64,000 nucleotides of DNA, from contig OX123190.2 of the NCBI GenBank assembly GCA_944739405.2, positions 23,596,807 to 23,660,806 on the forward strand, given 5' to 3'. Made by a program: the position numbers and the translations under genes. The notes below the pieces were generated by a model. It saw only the letters and a program-made list of their open reading frames with translations. It did no database searches and was not told where the DNA came from. Below are positions 9,378-20,554 of this stretch, in pieces (position 1 is the first letter of the stretch; every line of letters starts with the position of its first letter). Source of the DNA: Euclidia mi (Eukaryota; Arthropoda; Insecta; Lepidoptera; Erebidae).

Positions 9378-10712
9378 TTAGGCGCCCTCATAATGTATGG
9401 AGTGTATATATTTGTCCTCAGCATACTTACGTGCTGGACAGTTTAGGTCATCAGATTGATGGTCGGATTTCCTCTTAAAACGTTTACACGTTGCACAATT
9501 AGGAGCGGCCGACTTGTTGCTACATTATTTGAAGGAATGACCAAGTTCGCCGCAATGATTGCAAGTGGGGCTGGTTTCTCGGCAATACTTTGCGGCGTGA
9601 CCGAACTGCTGGCAATTGAAGCATCTCGTGACAATTGTAAAGTCTCGCACCGGGCATGACGTCCAATTAACGAAGACCCGACCTTGATTAACCAGTGCCT
9701 TTCTGATAGAGGGCGCTACTTCCAATACATAGTTACAAGTAGGAAGGTTCTTCTTACCTGATTCATGGCTCAACTTAACTGCGGCTAAGGAATCACGACT
9801 AGACTTCGGGAATTTGTCGGCAAGATTTTGCTCATAAACGCAGTCGAGGACTTCCTTTTCGCTAAGGGATACGGGTACACCCACGATGGTAATTCTTGGA
9901 CGACGTTTTGTTGGTTCCTCCACAGTAAGGCCCGATGAGACCAGCTTTTGCGAGTTCTTTAGCTTTTCAATGTCCTGCTTAGTTTCGGTGCTTATAAGGA
10001 CGCCTCCATTGCGTACTTTCCACAGTGCACGAACATGAAGTTTAAGTTCCTCCGGTGAAATTATCTTTTGAACGAGAGATTTCGTGTCGTCACTAGTTTT
10101 GGATTTGTCGCCGGGATAGATTGCAAAAGTACTCGGGTTATTAGGACGAACAAACTTATCTGTTCCTTTCTTCACCATATCTGCAAAAGAGTTACTGCTT
10201 ACGGGTTTTAGTTTATCCTCCACTGTCGCCTTAATTTCCTTGATAGAGCTATTTAGGTCCAGCTGGCTATGTAGGTGTTGTATGTTTGAGTGCGCAAGGA
10301 TGGTTTTTTGTTTTGACGATTGATATACCACGGCAATATGCGCTGTCGCACCCATAACTTTACGGCACAGACCTGAAACGAGCTTCTTCTGGTTGGAGTT
10401 CATTTTTCCTTCGCCAAAGACAGTTCAGAACTCATTAAGGGAAGTCTCCACCGTATCCAGCCACCTTTCAATCTCCGGCGTAGGCACGACTTCCTAGGGC
10501 AGATCAGTATGGATTGGTTTTTTAAGCGGCTTGGGCAGATTTTCTACTACTGGAAGGGAGGGCGGAGTTGGTGTTGACGGAGGACTTCGGCCTGTTTTTT
10601 GGCTCTGGCCAAACGGGTTAAGACCCTTCGTACGCAGCCAGACAAATCCGAAGGGCCAGTCGTCTAGCCAGACGCCATGAAACTTTCCCTGTGAGTGCGA
10701 GCGTGCGGCCAT
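9378..10712 (-). pseudogene. LINE ORF1 with CCHC zinc knuckles
   Basis: Nucleic-acid-binding ORF1. The N-terminal part (10,712-10,404) is Pro/Lys-rich ('KTGRSPPSTPTPPSLP', 'KPLKKPIHTDLP') and is cut by a stop near 10,496 and a frame break. The main part (10,403-9525) is Lys-rich and has 'RITIVGVPVSLSEKEVLD', an RRM-like fold entry. It ends in two knuckles, 'CFNCQQFGHAAKYC' and 'CNHCGELGH'. A TAA stops it right after GHSFK, but the frame continues for about 45 codons with a third Cys/His cluster ('CATCKRFKRKSDHQSDDLNC') to a natural stop near 9378. ORF2 begins about 90 bp further on, as usual for this group. Confidence 0.8.
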
Positions 10713-10960
10713 AATTCATACACATGAATGCGTGTGAGTACACTACATTGTCCCAAAAGACTGTAGGAATATTATTTTGGCTATTATTACAAGAATAAAA
10801 GTGTAAAATATATTTTTTCACAAAAATTATATTAATTTCAAATGTCATTTACATCGGCATCTGTATATTTTTTTATGAAAAGCTGCAGCCGCGCAGCATC
10901 TACATTAATTATTCCAGAAACTTTATATAATTCGCAGACGAATTTTTGTATTATATCGTT
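10713..10960. other. Unassigned AT-rich stretch
   Basis: May include the 5' UTR of the preceding minus-strand LINE. I see no ORF or repeat signature. Confidence 0.3.
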
Positions 10961-11402
10961 TTTTTTTTTTGGAACTTTTGATCTCCTGCACTAGGACTAA
11001 ATCCTGTGTAGCGGGGGACTTTACAAACATATATCTAACGTACACAATGAACACCCAGACTCGAAACAACAATTTATGAATTACACAAAGTGTGGGAATC
11101 GATCGGTGACGGATTAAGAATACGGAATGTCACCACCCCATATCATCCCATGGGTGTCGTAAGAGCCGACAGAAGGAGCTTATTACGCAGAGTACACCAC
11201 TGTAAGAGAAGGAAAACTTGATACAAACCCTATACCAACCCGTTTTTCCAGCGTGGTATAGTAGGCCAATTCCGCCTTTCAAACGAGAGGCCTTGTCCAG
11301 CAGTGGACTCTAAAAGGCTGATGATGTGGGAATCGAACCCACAACACTCGGCGTAGTGTCAAGCGGCGAGGCGGCCGCTTAAACCACTACACCAACAGTG
11401 CA
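10961..11402 (-). mobile_element. tRNA-derived SINE, split by another SINE
   Basis: Read on the minus strand, the head (11,402-11,325) has an A-box-like 'tggtgtagtgg' and a B box 'gggttcgattccc'. The body continues at 11,102-10,972 and ends in an A-run (T-run 10,961-10,971 on plus). The body is cut by the insertion at 11,103-11,324, which duplicated 12 bp (tgtgggaatcga). Relatives are at 49,400-49,571 and, more diverged, at 37,973-38,085. Confidence 0.75.
11103..11324 (+). mobile_element. Lepidopteran SINE-like repeat ending ggctgatgatg
   Basis: A 222-bp insertion with 12-bp target duplications at 11,091-11,102 and 11,325-11,336. It starts 'tcggtgacggattaagaatac' (split here as tcggtgacgg + attaagaatac) and ends 'cagcagtggac...ggctgatgatg'. 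A second copy of the family is at 62,000-62,231, also with its own target duplication. Confidence 0.85.
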
Positions 11403-11760
11403 GTCAAATCGTGAAATCATTTTGTTTCTCATCCTTTTCAGTAAATAATTGAAGTTCACCGAATTTAAGGAACGCTTGCTGATATTCAGGTTTTTTTTCA
11501 ATATTTTAAAAGGCCTTTGCTTTCCTTTTCTAAAGAAAGTAGGGTTGTAGTCACATCCTGTGATAGCATGAAAGCCTATTAAACTTCTACATAAAGACTG
11601 TCCCAAGTAACCATAGATTTTGGATAAATCAACATATTTTTTATTGTTTCCGGTGCCTGTAGACACTGTAAGTAACTTGAGCACTATCATCTTTTAAATG
11701 ATGCATATTGCCCAGCATTATAACTGATACGTCAGTATCAGAACGTCAGTATCATAGGGG
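11403..11760 (-). pseudogene. Fragment of an unnamed multi-copy protein family ('GFHAITGCDYNP' type)
   Basis: The minus-strand reading gives 'SDTDVSVIMLGNMHHLKDD' (about 11,756-11,695), a +1 shift, then 'TGTGNNKKYVDLSKIYGYLG', 'LCRSLIGFHAITGCDYNP' and 'FFRKGKQRPFKIL' (11,670-11,500). I recognise these motifs from predicted proteins that recur many times in insect and other animal genomes, with aspartates in SDTDV and GCDYNP that recall PIN/FEN-like nucleases. No name or activity can be given. The frame runs into the SINE head at its 3' end. The fragment is short, frameshifted and surely dead. Confidence 0.55.
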
Positions 11761-14700
11761 TTAAAATAGTATCTTAAGTAACATAATTATATCAAATTTA
11801 GGTTTGCTAATATAACGTAGTTTACATAATTTTAAGTAACCTTTGAGACGTCTGGCAGAAGTAATGGCCCACGGCAAGTGTCTGGCAATAATTAATTTAA
11901 ATTTTAGACAGTATTTTTAAAAACATATTTGAATACCAGCTTTGCTACTTTAAAGTTGGTGAGTGTGTTTTTTTTGGTACCTTTACTTCGCGCTACCTGT
12001 GAAATGGCCCGGCTTTCAAGCTAGTGGGTCGGCATACCTCTTAACAAGATTGTATACTAATAATCCTCAAATTTTCAGCTTTGCTTAAATGGCGTAGGTC
12101 TGGCGGCTCCGGGATCTTACTCTAATTATCTTTTGGGATATATACCACGTACCTTTGTTTGTAATAACCGATATATGTATATCCCGAAAGACAATTTAAA
12201 ATAAGTTTAAATAACCACGAAAATTTAAATTCCTACTTTTGGCCTATATTACGCTGCATTTGTATTTAACAAATAGTTACATATTTATCTTGTGATACCA
12301 GGAGGCATATCACACAGTTCTTAGTGCAGTCATTCGAGCATAATTATAATAATACAGAAGAGGCTAGCAGAAACTCTTTTTGTCCTACAAAGCACACATA
12401 TCATGTATGTACCTGCATGTTATATCATGCAATAGCTACTCAAACTCACACAGAGCCTCACGATATAAAAATATTGTAGCAACAAACGTATAACAATAAG
12501 CATGATTAATGATTGCCATGCCCCATTCAACATCGCCGTGATATATGAAATTTTATGAATATTTATCATTCCAATACATACATATGTTTTATTAAAACTC
12601 GATGAATATACATTTACCACCCTTTAAAACACGATATATTTTTAAACTGGCAGATGAAGATTAATTATGCAACTTTAAAAGAAGATAGAGAATTCCTCTC
12701 ATTCTAGAGAGTAATTATTCAATTAAAAATAGTAGCCATTCGCGCGTTATGGAAATATTTCAGGCAAACTGCGGACTTATTTACAGCTAAGATCTGCTCA
12801 ACACGAAGATGAACCAAAAAAACGAGGTTTCCCATCAAAAGTTGTTTAAAAATGTATATTTTCCACCAAAACACCCGATTTAACCAAATATGTGGGCGCG
12901 CATACCTCACGGGTGAAAACACACGGCACATTGAAGATCCCGAGCACATCCGAACAGACCTGACGATATCCGAGCGCCCAATAAAGAGCATCTTGTCCGT
13001 CTCAACAGCAATTTAATCAGCTTTGTTCCTAATAAATAAGCTACAGTATTCGCTCAACCCAGGCATGCTGTTAACTTTTCTGTTCTGTATTTTTTTCGTC
13101 GTCAGTAGAAACGTATAAAGTTGGCCTTATTAGAACAGTGCTATTACGGCAGGGCTGGGTCAATATTTGGAATGGTAATACGAATAATCTGATGTTGATT
13201 AAAAGTTACACAATACTGGCTTATACTCCACTAAAAGCGGATTGTTTTGGAGTTAGTTCAGTATTAAACTAAATTCAGACGAATGCTCAGTTGTGTGTTC
13301 ACGAGCGTGTGTCGTAGATAGCAAGCGTCAGTTCCGTATTGTAGCCACGTATAGGTATATTTGACAAAAAAATCAATCCGTAGTTTGACAGACGGACTGA
13401 GGAAAAGCACGTAGCTGTGGGACGGGTTCGTTATCTCGTTCGAACGCGTTGCAGCGCCACGCGCCACCTCAAAGCGCTCACCCTGCATGGCATGAGCGTG
13501 ATCGTACGACATTGAAAAAGGAATGTGTAGATGAGACTTCATTAAGACAACATTATTATTATACTACTAGTATATAGTAAAGTTTCGTTGATTTGTTTGA
13601 ACGGAGAAGTGATTGGTTTAAATATACTTGAAGTAATAGGTTGTTACATTTTTTACACACATTCATTCAATCACAAATAATTTATATTGAAGACTGTAAC
13701 AAAACACCTTTTTATGTCTTAGGCAAGCTGTTGACGTAGTCAGGTCAAAATATAGCTAGCCATCGTCACAGTGTACACAGTCACATCATATAGGTAGCGA
13801 ATTAAAAATGCCTCTATCTTCAGAATAGGTTAAACAGATTCGCGCTACAATGGAACACGGAAAACTTATTACAAATACAGCCTATCAATATAGGCTTCAT
13901 AGTAGTCGGCAGAGATTAGCAAGTACATTACAACTTCAGTAATAATAATAATAATCAAAATCTCCTTCTTCATCAATCTTATCAATCTTGCAGATCACAG
14001 TCCCACTACAATAATATAACATAAAATAAAACCACTACTAATATATACATACTTAGTACTAAAATAATTACTGATTTACATTTAATAGTTATTCCGTAGC
14101 CGATATTTGTCAGAGTGATATAATCGTGGAGGCTTAAAAGGCACGTCTGGTTATTTCTATGTGCACGATTCGTTCGTGAATATCTGGACGTATTCGATGC
14201 AGCACCTGTTCGCCGACGCTAACTTTGCTTCACAAGTTTGCTTAAGGTATTACGAAATTTGAAGCGGACACCCGCGTCCCCAACTCTCTCCACATTGTGT
14301 TTGTAAGCCTGATGAAATCGACGTCCTACAAAACTTTTCACTTCGTTATCTCACTTCAAAAAATTACATTTCATATTTCGGACATAATAGAAATTGTGAG
14401 AGGAATTCAAAGTTGATCTGAGTACTCGCAAGGTAAGGAAACTTGTTCTTCACAGTGAGTTAAAGATATTGGATAAAAACCTATTTCACAAGGGGACCAG
14501 CTATAATTTCGAATAGCTGAAAAGTTATTTCAGATTTTCTTTCTTGACGTACTAGTTGTGGTCACTTTATTTTCAATATTTCCTTTCTATTTACAAGTGC
14601 TATGCATAACTTTCTGAAGAACGAGAATTTATAAAAGATTGCAGGCAACGTATCATCTACTACTACTAAAGAAATCTAAAACGTAATTGGGTTAGCCAGA

Positions 14701-15182
14701 AACGCACGCTCAGTACTGGTAGTTGTACAATAAGAAAGGGAACCGACACATGAGCGCAATCAGTACAAACACTGATTATTCAATTACTCTCGTATTGCGC
14801 GTCCAATTTAAAATAACAAGGTGCACACAGGCTGCACATAGGCATAATAAAATGGCGGGACGTGTCATCGGCTTTTGCAAGCTAATCGCAGTTGCACGCT
14901 TGATTGCCTGCACCATATTTTCTTTTATTATTTTCAGACGCGCTCAATCTGGGCTCATTGAACAAAGCAACTATCGCTGAGCCCGGATTATTGAACCAAT
15001 TTAATTTAAGCGGAATAAGCATTTTGATGCAGCTCTAATGAAGAAAGAAACGAGATCTGCCTGATTGTTGATATTGCCGATAGACAGTGAACGTAATTCC
15101 TAGTTAAATATTTAGCTGGAGAAAATCCGTGTTTGATTAGATCGTAATAGTAAATTGTATGTCAAGGGAGCAAAATAGTATT
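11761..15182. other. Long gene-free, AT-rich region
   Basis: No convincing coding frame, LTR or SINE head is seen. A short (AAT)n run lies near 13,940. A GC-richer patch at 13,420-13,520 has no motif I can name. It could be intronic or intergenic. Confidence 0.5.
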
Positions 15183-15310
15183 ATTACGGCGAGGGCGCTA
15201 CTTTGAATTACGAGCGAAGCGAAGGTTTCTAGAATAGAATCCCGAGCGTAGCGAGGGATTCTAACGTAGAATCCTGAGCCCAGCGAGGGATTCAAAGTAT
15301 ATTGCCCGAG
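15183..15310. repeat. Short palindromic tandem repeat, unit near 'gaatccYgagcg..agcgaggattc'
   Basis: Two or three consecutive units of about 30 bp. One is 'tagaatccc-gagcgtagcga-gggattcta' (arms of 9 bp around an 11-nt loop), followed by a diverged unit with 'gaatcc/ggattc' arms and preceded by a related 'cgagcgaagcgaag'. Each unit can fold into a hairpin. No family name is known to me. Confidence 0.65.
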
Positions 15311-18300
15311 GGAAAACTAATTTGCTCTCGAGTCATATTCTCTACTTTTCATCCCCTTACTATGAGAAAATAAATAATTTTCTGTTCGTGGGTAATGAGT
15401 TTTGTACGATGTTGTTACCTTCTGTAGTTATTGTTTCAGGAGTTAAAGCATTCACTTTCATAACTCGACGCAGAACTCATTATTTTTGCAAAATTCAATA
15501 AAGTATATACCTACTGATTACGAGTACAGAGACGTAATTCGCGCGCTTTTTTTTTGTTAGCGCGGGTGCCCACGCCCTTGCAACTAACACGTACCAGCCA
15601 GTTATTCATACAATTTGCGTTCGATTTCTATGTATGATATACTCTTCCAAATTCAAATTACTTTGCCGCCCACTAAAAAGTTCTTAACAGAAAAGAGCTA
15701 TTTTGCTCCCGCTTAAAGAAGAACAAAGCGACACTTTTCGAATAGAAGAGATGAAAAAATATATCACTGCTAGCTTTATTACCAGCTCTTTTAAGATAGA
15801 AGCTTCGACGATGCTTACCTACTGAATAAAATACAGAAAATGTTGATAACTACAGACTACTGAAGTAAATATAATTATACACCATTAAAAAGGCATTATT
15901 ACACAAACAATCTTGTTATTTACGAAACATCATCGTAATTTTATTTTATACTTCTTCTTTATGACCTTAAAATCATAACTATTATAAAAGGCGGAGAACA
16001 CACCTTGACACAGAATCGTTTTCATTAACCGAGGGTACTATCAGGTTTGGTTAATGCTTCATCTCGTAAACAAATTAAAGGCAAATTTACTCCATCTATT
16101 ACTTGAGAAAATATTAATATGAAATAGCTATAACGTTCCCAGTGTCTCTTGCATGTAAATCAAGAAGAGCTGGTTTCTCGAAACGTCCAAATCAAAATTC
16201 AACCGCCGGAGTAAATGAACGAATTATTTGAGCAATGTTTTATTTGCTATATTCACCAAAATAACGAGACGTAAATATCAAAGATGTCTTCTGTGTAATT
16301 GGAGCATATTTCGAATACAAAACTTTGTATTGTGTACTGAAGTATCCTTAGACCCTTGTCGCGTCCTATATTAAAGAATATTTTGAAACGGGCAAACAGT
16401 AATCTTCCCTTGCTGATTGATATGAACCTCGATTAATTTTGAAGCATAAAAATTATAGTAGGCACCCTACGTCTGTGTCATTACCAGACACAATGGAGGA
16501 TCAATTACGCGAAGCTATACTTGTATAATCGAGATTTCAAATGATTAATAGGGGATGATATACCTCTGCGGTTATTGGATCGGCTTGCGTAAGTTATATC
16601 TGGATTAATTATCGAACCTACTTGTAAATATTTAACTTCAGAACAGAAATATGTAGGCATCAAATGAAATTGTATATATGTACATAACATATCAATATGC
16701 CAACTCTCTAAGGGATTAAATTCAGTCCGAGCGAAAATTTTGATGTTGAGTATGATATTCATGTACGAGTATGTATGGGTAGGTATGTCAAAGAGAGCAA
16801 TCGAGTTGCGTTTTAGATACTCACCCAGTAACGACATCTTATGGTAGATAATGACGCATTGACGAGAAAATTGCAACGGTGCCTAACTCACCGTACAGAG
16901 CAATCGATGAATAGCGCTTAATGTAGCGGCGCACAAATCGATACATGTCTTCCTATTTGTAGCTACAACTTTCTACAACGTTTTCAAACATTTCATTGGA
17001 ATTCTAGAGTTCATTTCTTTGTCTGGTGGAATGTGAAAGGGTATTAAAGTGTTACGTCACACCGTTAATCTCATAGACCGATGATCGAAAAACGTTTAAG
17101 ATAAAAGAGGGTTTAAAAAATAGCAGTTCGCCAGTCGCGTCAGTGATGTCAATAAATCATTCGTCGGGTCGTTACGCCCCGTGCGCCCCCGGTCAGCGCT
17201 CCTCAAAAACGCGCAAAAACATCCCAAATCTGTCTGGACCCACCCTTGTAATCGCTAGATAATGGGTGCGGATTGAAAAATCATCCCTGCTAATCGTTAA
17301 AGGCATGCACGGAGCCTCAGTTGCGCCCGTAATTTGTCACCAGGCTCAGTTTTAGGTTAGCTATTATTAATGATCGCGTTCAATTCTGCAATGAGGGTTA
17401 CAGATTATGTGCAGATTTGGACATCTACATATCGAGACGTAGACATATCATACATCTAATATGTTGGAACTGAATTTATTATGCTGACGTTTAGAGTTTT
17501 ACATAAAAATTATCCATTCTACAATATATCTTTATTCTTATTCCTGTTTAAGTATTCGCACTTTTTGTATACAGATACTGACATTATAATTACTTTTGAG
17601 AAAAATTACTTTTAGCGAGAAGACCTCTATTGTTACTTTTTCTATGTAACTTTAAAATTATATGGTGTTTCCGGTATCTATCGGTTGAGTTGTTAACAGC
17701 GTGGTTTTCTTTGTTGTGGTTAAATATTAAAAGAAAGTCTATGTTAGGGTTTCTTTAACTATACCCTCGTACATTATGTATGTAAAGTAAGCAACTGTAT
17801 TCATAAATATGCACATAATTATTATACCTAAGGTACAAAATATGGAGTAAAATCAAGAAATGTATCTAAATATAAAACCAAAATAATTGGCCCACAGGAT
17901 TTCGTACGATTAATCACTTTGCGCAAATGAAACTTTTCAGTGATGCATGTAGCGATGTACGTAAAATGTACATGAAATAAACCAAAAATGAAGCATTCGC
18001 AGAATCAACATATAAATATGTAATAGTTTATATTATTATTTATTATTTTTATTATTAAATTTGATTTTTTATTTTAATGTTGACATTTTAATTTAGTAAT
18101 TTTATTTCTGATTATAATTTAATGCTGATTTTGTATATAGTTTTTGTTAGTTTGACATTTTGAATTTTAAATTAATTGAATATTGTATGTATAATTTTAA
18201 TGTTGACATTTTTATTTTATTTATTGATTTTAATTTAATGTTCATTTTGATTTTGACGTGTAAATTTTATTTTATTTTTGATTTGATATTCATGTTAACA

Positions 18301-18794
18301 TTCCAGATTATTAATTTTAGCTATATACATTGCTATCTTACATAATCATAATATTACTATCTAAGAATATATATAGGTACATAAATCGAAAAATAAAAAG
18401 TGAAAAATTGTACAGGTGTGTTTAGGCGTCGTAGAATGCTATCAATATCATCGGGTAACGTGCCCTGAAGGCTGGCAGCGTTGCCATGCTGCACAGTCGT
18501 ACCGCCGCTGAACAAATGGGAAGTGGTTCAGATAGCAATAAAAACTCATAATATATTAGTGTATATGAAATTTAATACATAATGATATATATTTGATATA
18601 TTGTTAACATGAAAAGAGTAATAAAATAAATATCAAAATATTATGTGTGGTTGTCCCCCGTTCTGAAGCGTTTTTGACAATAAATCAAAACTCTTTATAT
18701 TGGGGTGTACTCTCTATATGTCAAAAGACACAACTAAATAGATAAATGAAAAATTAAAAATGGAAATCAATAGATATTTTACATGAAATCGACT
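15311..18794. other. Gene-free region with one GC-rich patch and an AT-rich simple tract
   Basis: No coding frame is supported. 17,130-17,330 is distinctly GC-richer than its surroundings. 18,030-18,330 is very T-rich and repeats a 'taatgttgacatttta'-like unit imperfectly. Confidence 0.5.
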
Positions 18795-18813
18795 TAAAAT
18801 TAGAACTTACATA

Positions 18814-19050
18814 TTTAAACTAGTGTCAGTTTATTTAGAAGGTACTGAAGCCCTGTAACGACTGTCAAAGATATTCATGACAACCGGGACCGACGGCTTA
18901 ACGTGCTCTCCGAGGCACGTGATAAGCGATAATTAACAATTCAATACGCTCATAACTCCGAAAAGTCATTGGTGCGCGCCGTGGATTCGATCCCGATACC
19001 CTCTGCATGGCAGTCTGTTGGTGTCTCCACTAGGCTATCGCTGCCTTGCG
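18814..19050 (-). mobile_element. tRNA-derived SINE with 19-bp target duplication
   Basis: Minus-strand head with A box 'tagcctagtgg' and B-box-like 'gggatcgaatcc', then a body containing 'cgtgcctcggagagcacg'. The perfect flanking repeat taaaattagaacttacata occurs at 18,795-18,813 and 19,051-19,069. The family resembles a common lepidopteran SINE. Confidence 0.88.
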
Positions 19051-19074
19051 TAAAATTAGAACTTACATAACAGA

Positions 19075-19475
19075 TTTAAAATTAGCTAGACTTGCAATAA
19101 ATCAAAAACTTTGGTTGCTTTGGCCTGTGCTACCATCAAATTCCCATTTCCCGATCAAATTTGAATTCTGATGAATTGATTGGCACTTTATCTAAAACAT
19201 CTTTTGGTGATTCGAGGATTCTGAAAACTGTATAATCTAACAAACTTTGCAGTTCAATTCCGGCTTTAGATTCTGAGATGGATACATTATCTGGGTAGCA
19301 CTTTTTTTGGCATTTAAAATACTTTGGTAGGACGGTAAAATATTACATGAAGTTTTACTATGGACAAAATTTCTAATTAGTAAATATTGGTGTTTAGTTA
19401 ATTTAGCCTCTACAATAAGTGATAAAACCTCGTCTGCATTAATATCTGAAGTAAAACTAGTATCAGACGTCGATT
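19075..19475 (-). pseudogene. Fragment of an unnamed protein family ('KWGFDGSTGQS' type)
   Basis: Conceptual minus-strand reading: 'INADEVLSLIVEAKLTKHQY', then 'LIRNFVHSKTS', 'ILPSYQSILNAKK', a one-base A-run shift, 'CYPDNVSISESKAGIELQ', 'LLDYTVFRILES', then another shift and 'EFDGSTGQS'. The order matches a recurrent set of uncharacterised animal proteins containing KWGxDGSxGQS, which I suspect are transposon-derived. Two frameshifts in about 130 codons show decay. No function can be assigned. Confidence 0.5.
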
Positions 19476-19748
19476 AACCATTTAGATATATCTCGGAATA
19501 AAGAGCGAGCGCTCGGACCCAATGAGCCTAGCGTTTCCACCCCATATTCATGTAATTTTTACTTGTACTTTAACTTTATTTATGATTTTAATTTGAACTA
19601 TTAATAAATATTATAACCTTGTACAACATATGATCGAATGGGTCGAAAAAAAATTTATTTGATTTGATATTTGATAAAAAATATCTGCTAAACAATTTTG
19701 TAGAGTACCGATTTTGATCTTCTGAAATGAACATGAAAAAATGGCACC
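19476..19748. other. Unassigned flank of BEL-2
   Basis: AT-rich, with no ORF. It contains one 'aataaatattataacc' segment of the kind found in LINE tails. Confidence 0.3.
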
Positions 19749-19939
19749 TGTTGGCAACCCAACATTTTTTTTGTGTTGGTACACATCTATGTAAGATTCA
19801 TAATATTTATGGGTTGGTAGCGCTATGCGGCCCCCGCCCGCACTTCTTCCCTAACTGTGGTACAAGAAAATACACGCATTTTTACCTCACGGACCTCGTT
19901 TAATTTAAACCAGCCCAAAAACAAATAAATTTCTTTTCA
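19749..19939 (+). repeat. BEL-2 5' LTR
   Basis: Starts TGTTGGCAACCC and ends TTCA. Aligns end to end with 31,328-31,520. The shared core has 'ggttggtagcgctatgcgg' and 'cctcacggacctcg'. Confidence 0.92.
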
Positions 19940-19951
19940 TGGTCCTTCGAA
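19940..19951 (+). promoter_or_regulatory. BEL-2 primer-binding site
   Basis: TGGTCCTTCGAA begins directly after the LTR's terminal CA. TGG plus complementarity to a tRNA 3' end ('...TTCGAAGGACCA') is the expected minus-strand primer site. The tRNA identity is not certain. Confidence 0.75.
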
Positions 19952-20554
19952 TGGTGAGGTACCGTGAGTGTAAACAAATAAAGTGCAAGATCGTTGTTCA
20001 GGACAGTTTTTACGACGCCCGAAACGGTTACAATCTCCACGTCTGTTGCTGCCGTGTGAGTGATTACCGATCAAACTCGTCGACAGCTGAAGCCGTCAAC
20101 GGTGTATTCAATACTCATCATATATTATTTCCATTACCTACAAAAGAAAAACAGCGGAACTTCCAATTTTAACTGCCAAGAGGAAGATCGGAGAAAAACG
20201 GCGTTTCCAGAAAGAAAGAGATCTTTCTGCTACTCGCCGCTGCACGGCGTTGTGTGTCCTACTAGTGTGCAGTGAAGTCACGGTATTGGTCAAAATGTTT
20301 TGTTGTAGCGGCCGCGCCTCAACGCCATTGGCCACACTACCATTGCCGATTGCGTGTAATTTTGAGCGTGGCGCCACCATCTTCCATCTTGCCGTCGAAC
20401 GCCACGACAGGACGCCATCCCGCCATTTTTAGCTTCAACAACTTTGTGTAAGGACTTTTAAGTTTTATGTTTAAGTTCTGTCTTGCCAAGTGCGTATATT
20501 TTAGCGTCATAATTATTAATTCAGTGAACGTGTATAAGTGCGTGCGCTGCAAAT

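Larger units (their letters stand above)
7087..10712 (-). mobile_element. CR1/Jockey-like LINE, near full length, 3' end missing (copy B)
   Basis: A two-ORF non-LTR retrotransposon read from right to left: zinc-knuckle ORF1 (10,712-9378), then ORF2 with endonuclease (from 9288) and reverse transcriptase (to 7087). The ORF2 C-terminus and 3' UTR are lost at the junction with the R1-type poly(A). Positions 7087-8073 are duplicated at 273-1279. Confidence 0.85.

Noticed and set aside
11325..11400. Possible tRNA gene on the minus strand (A and B boxes present)
   Set aside because: The sequence between the boxes does not fold as a cloverleaf and is continuous with a SINE body; it is a SINE head.
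13264..13542. 92-codon minus-strand frame
   Set aside because: No recognisable feature; consistent with chance.
18970..19048. Possible tRNA gene
   Set aside because: Flanked by a 19-bp target duplication and joined to a SINE body.
19939..20432. Short frames upstream of BEL-2 gag
   Set aside because: They lie in the retrotransposon leader and show no motifs.
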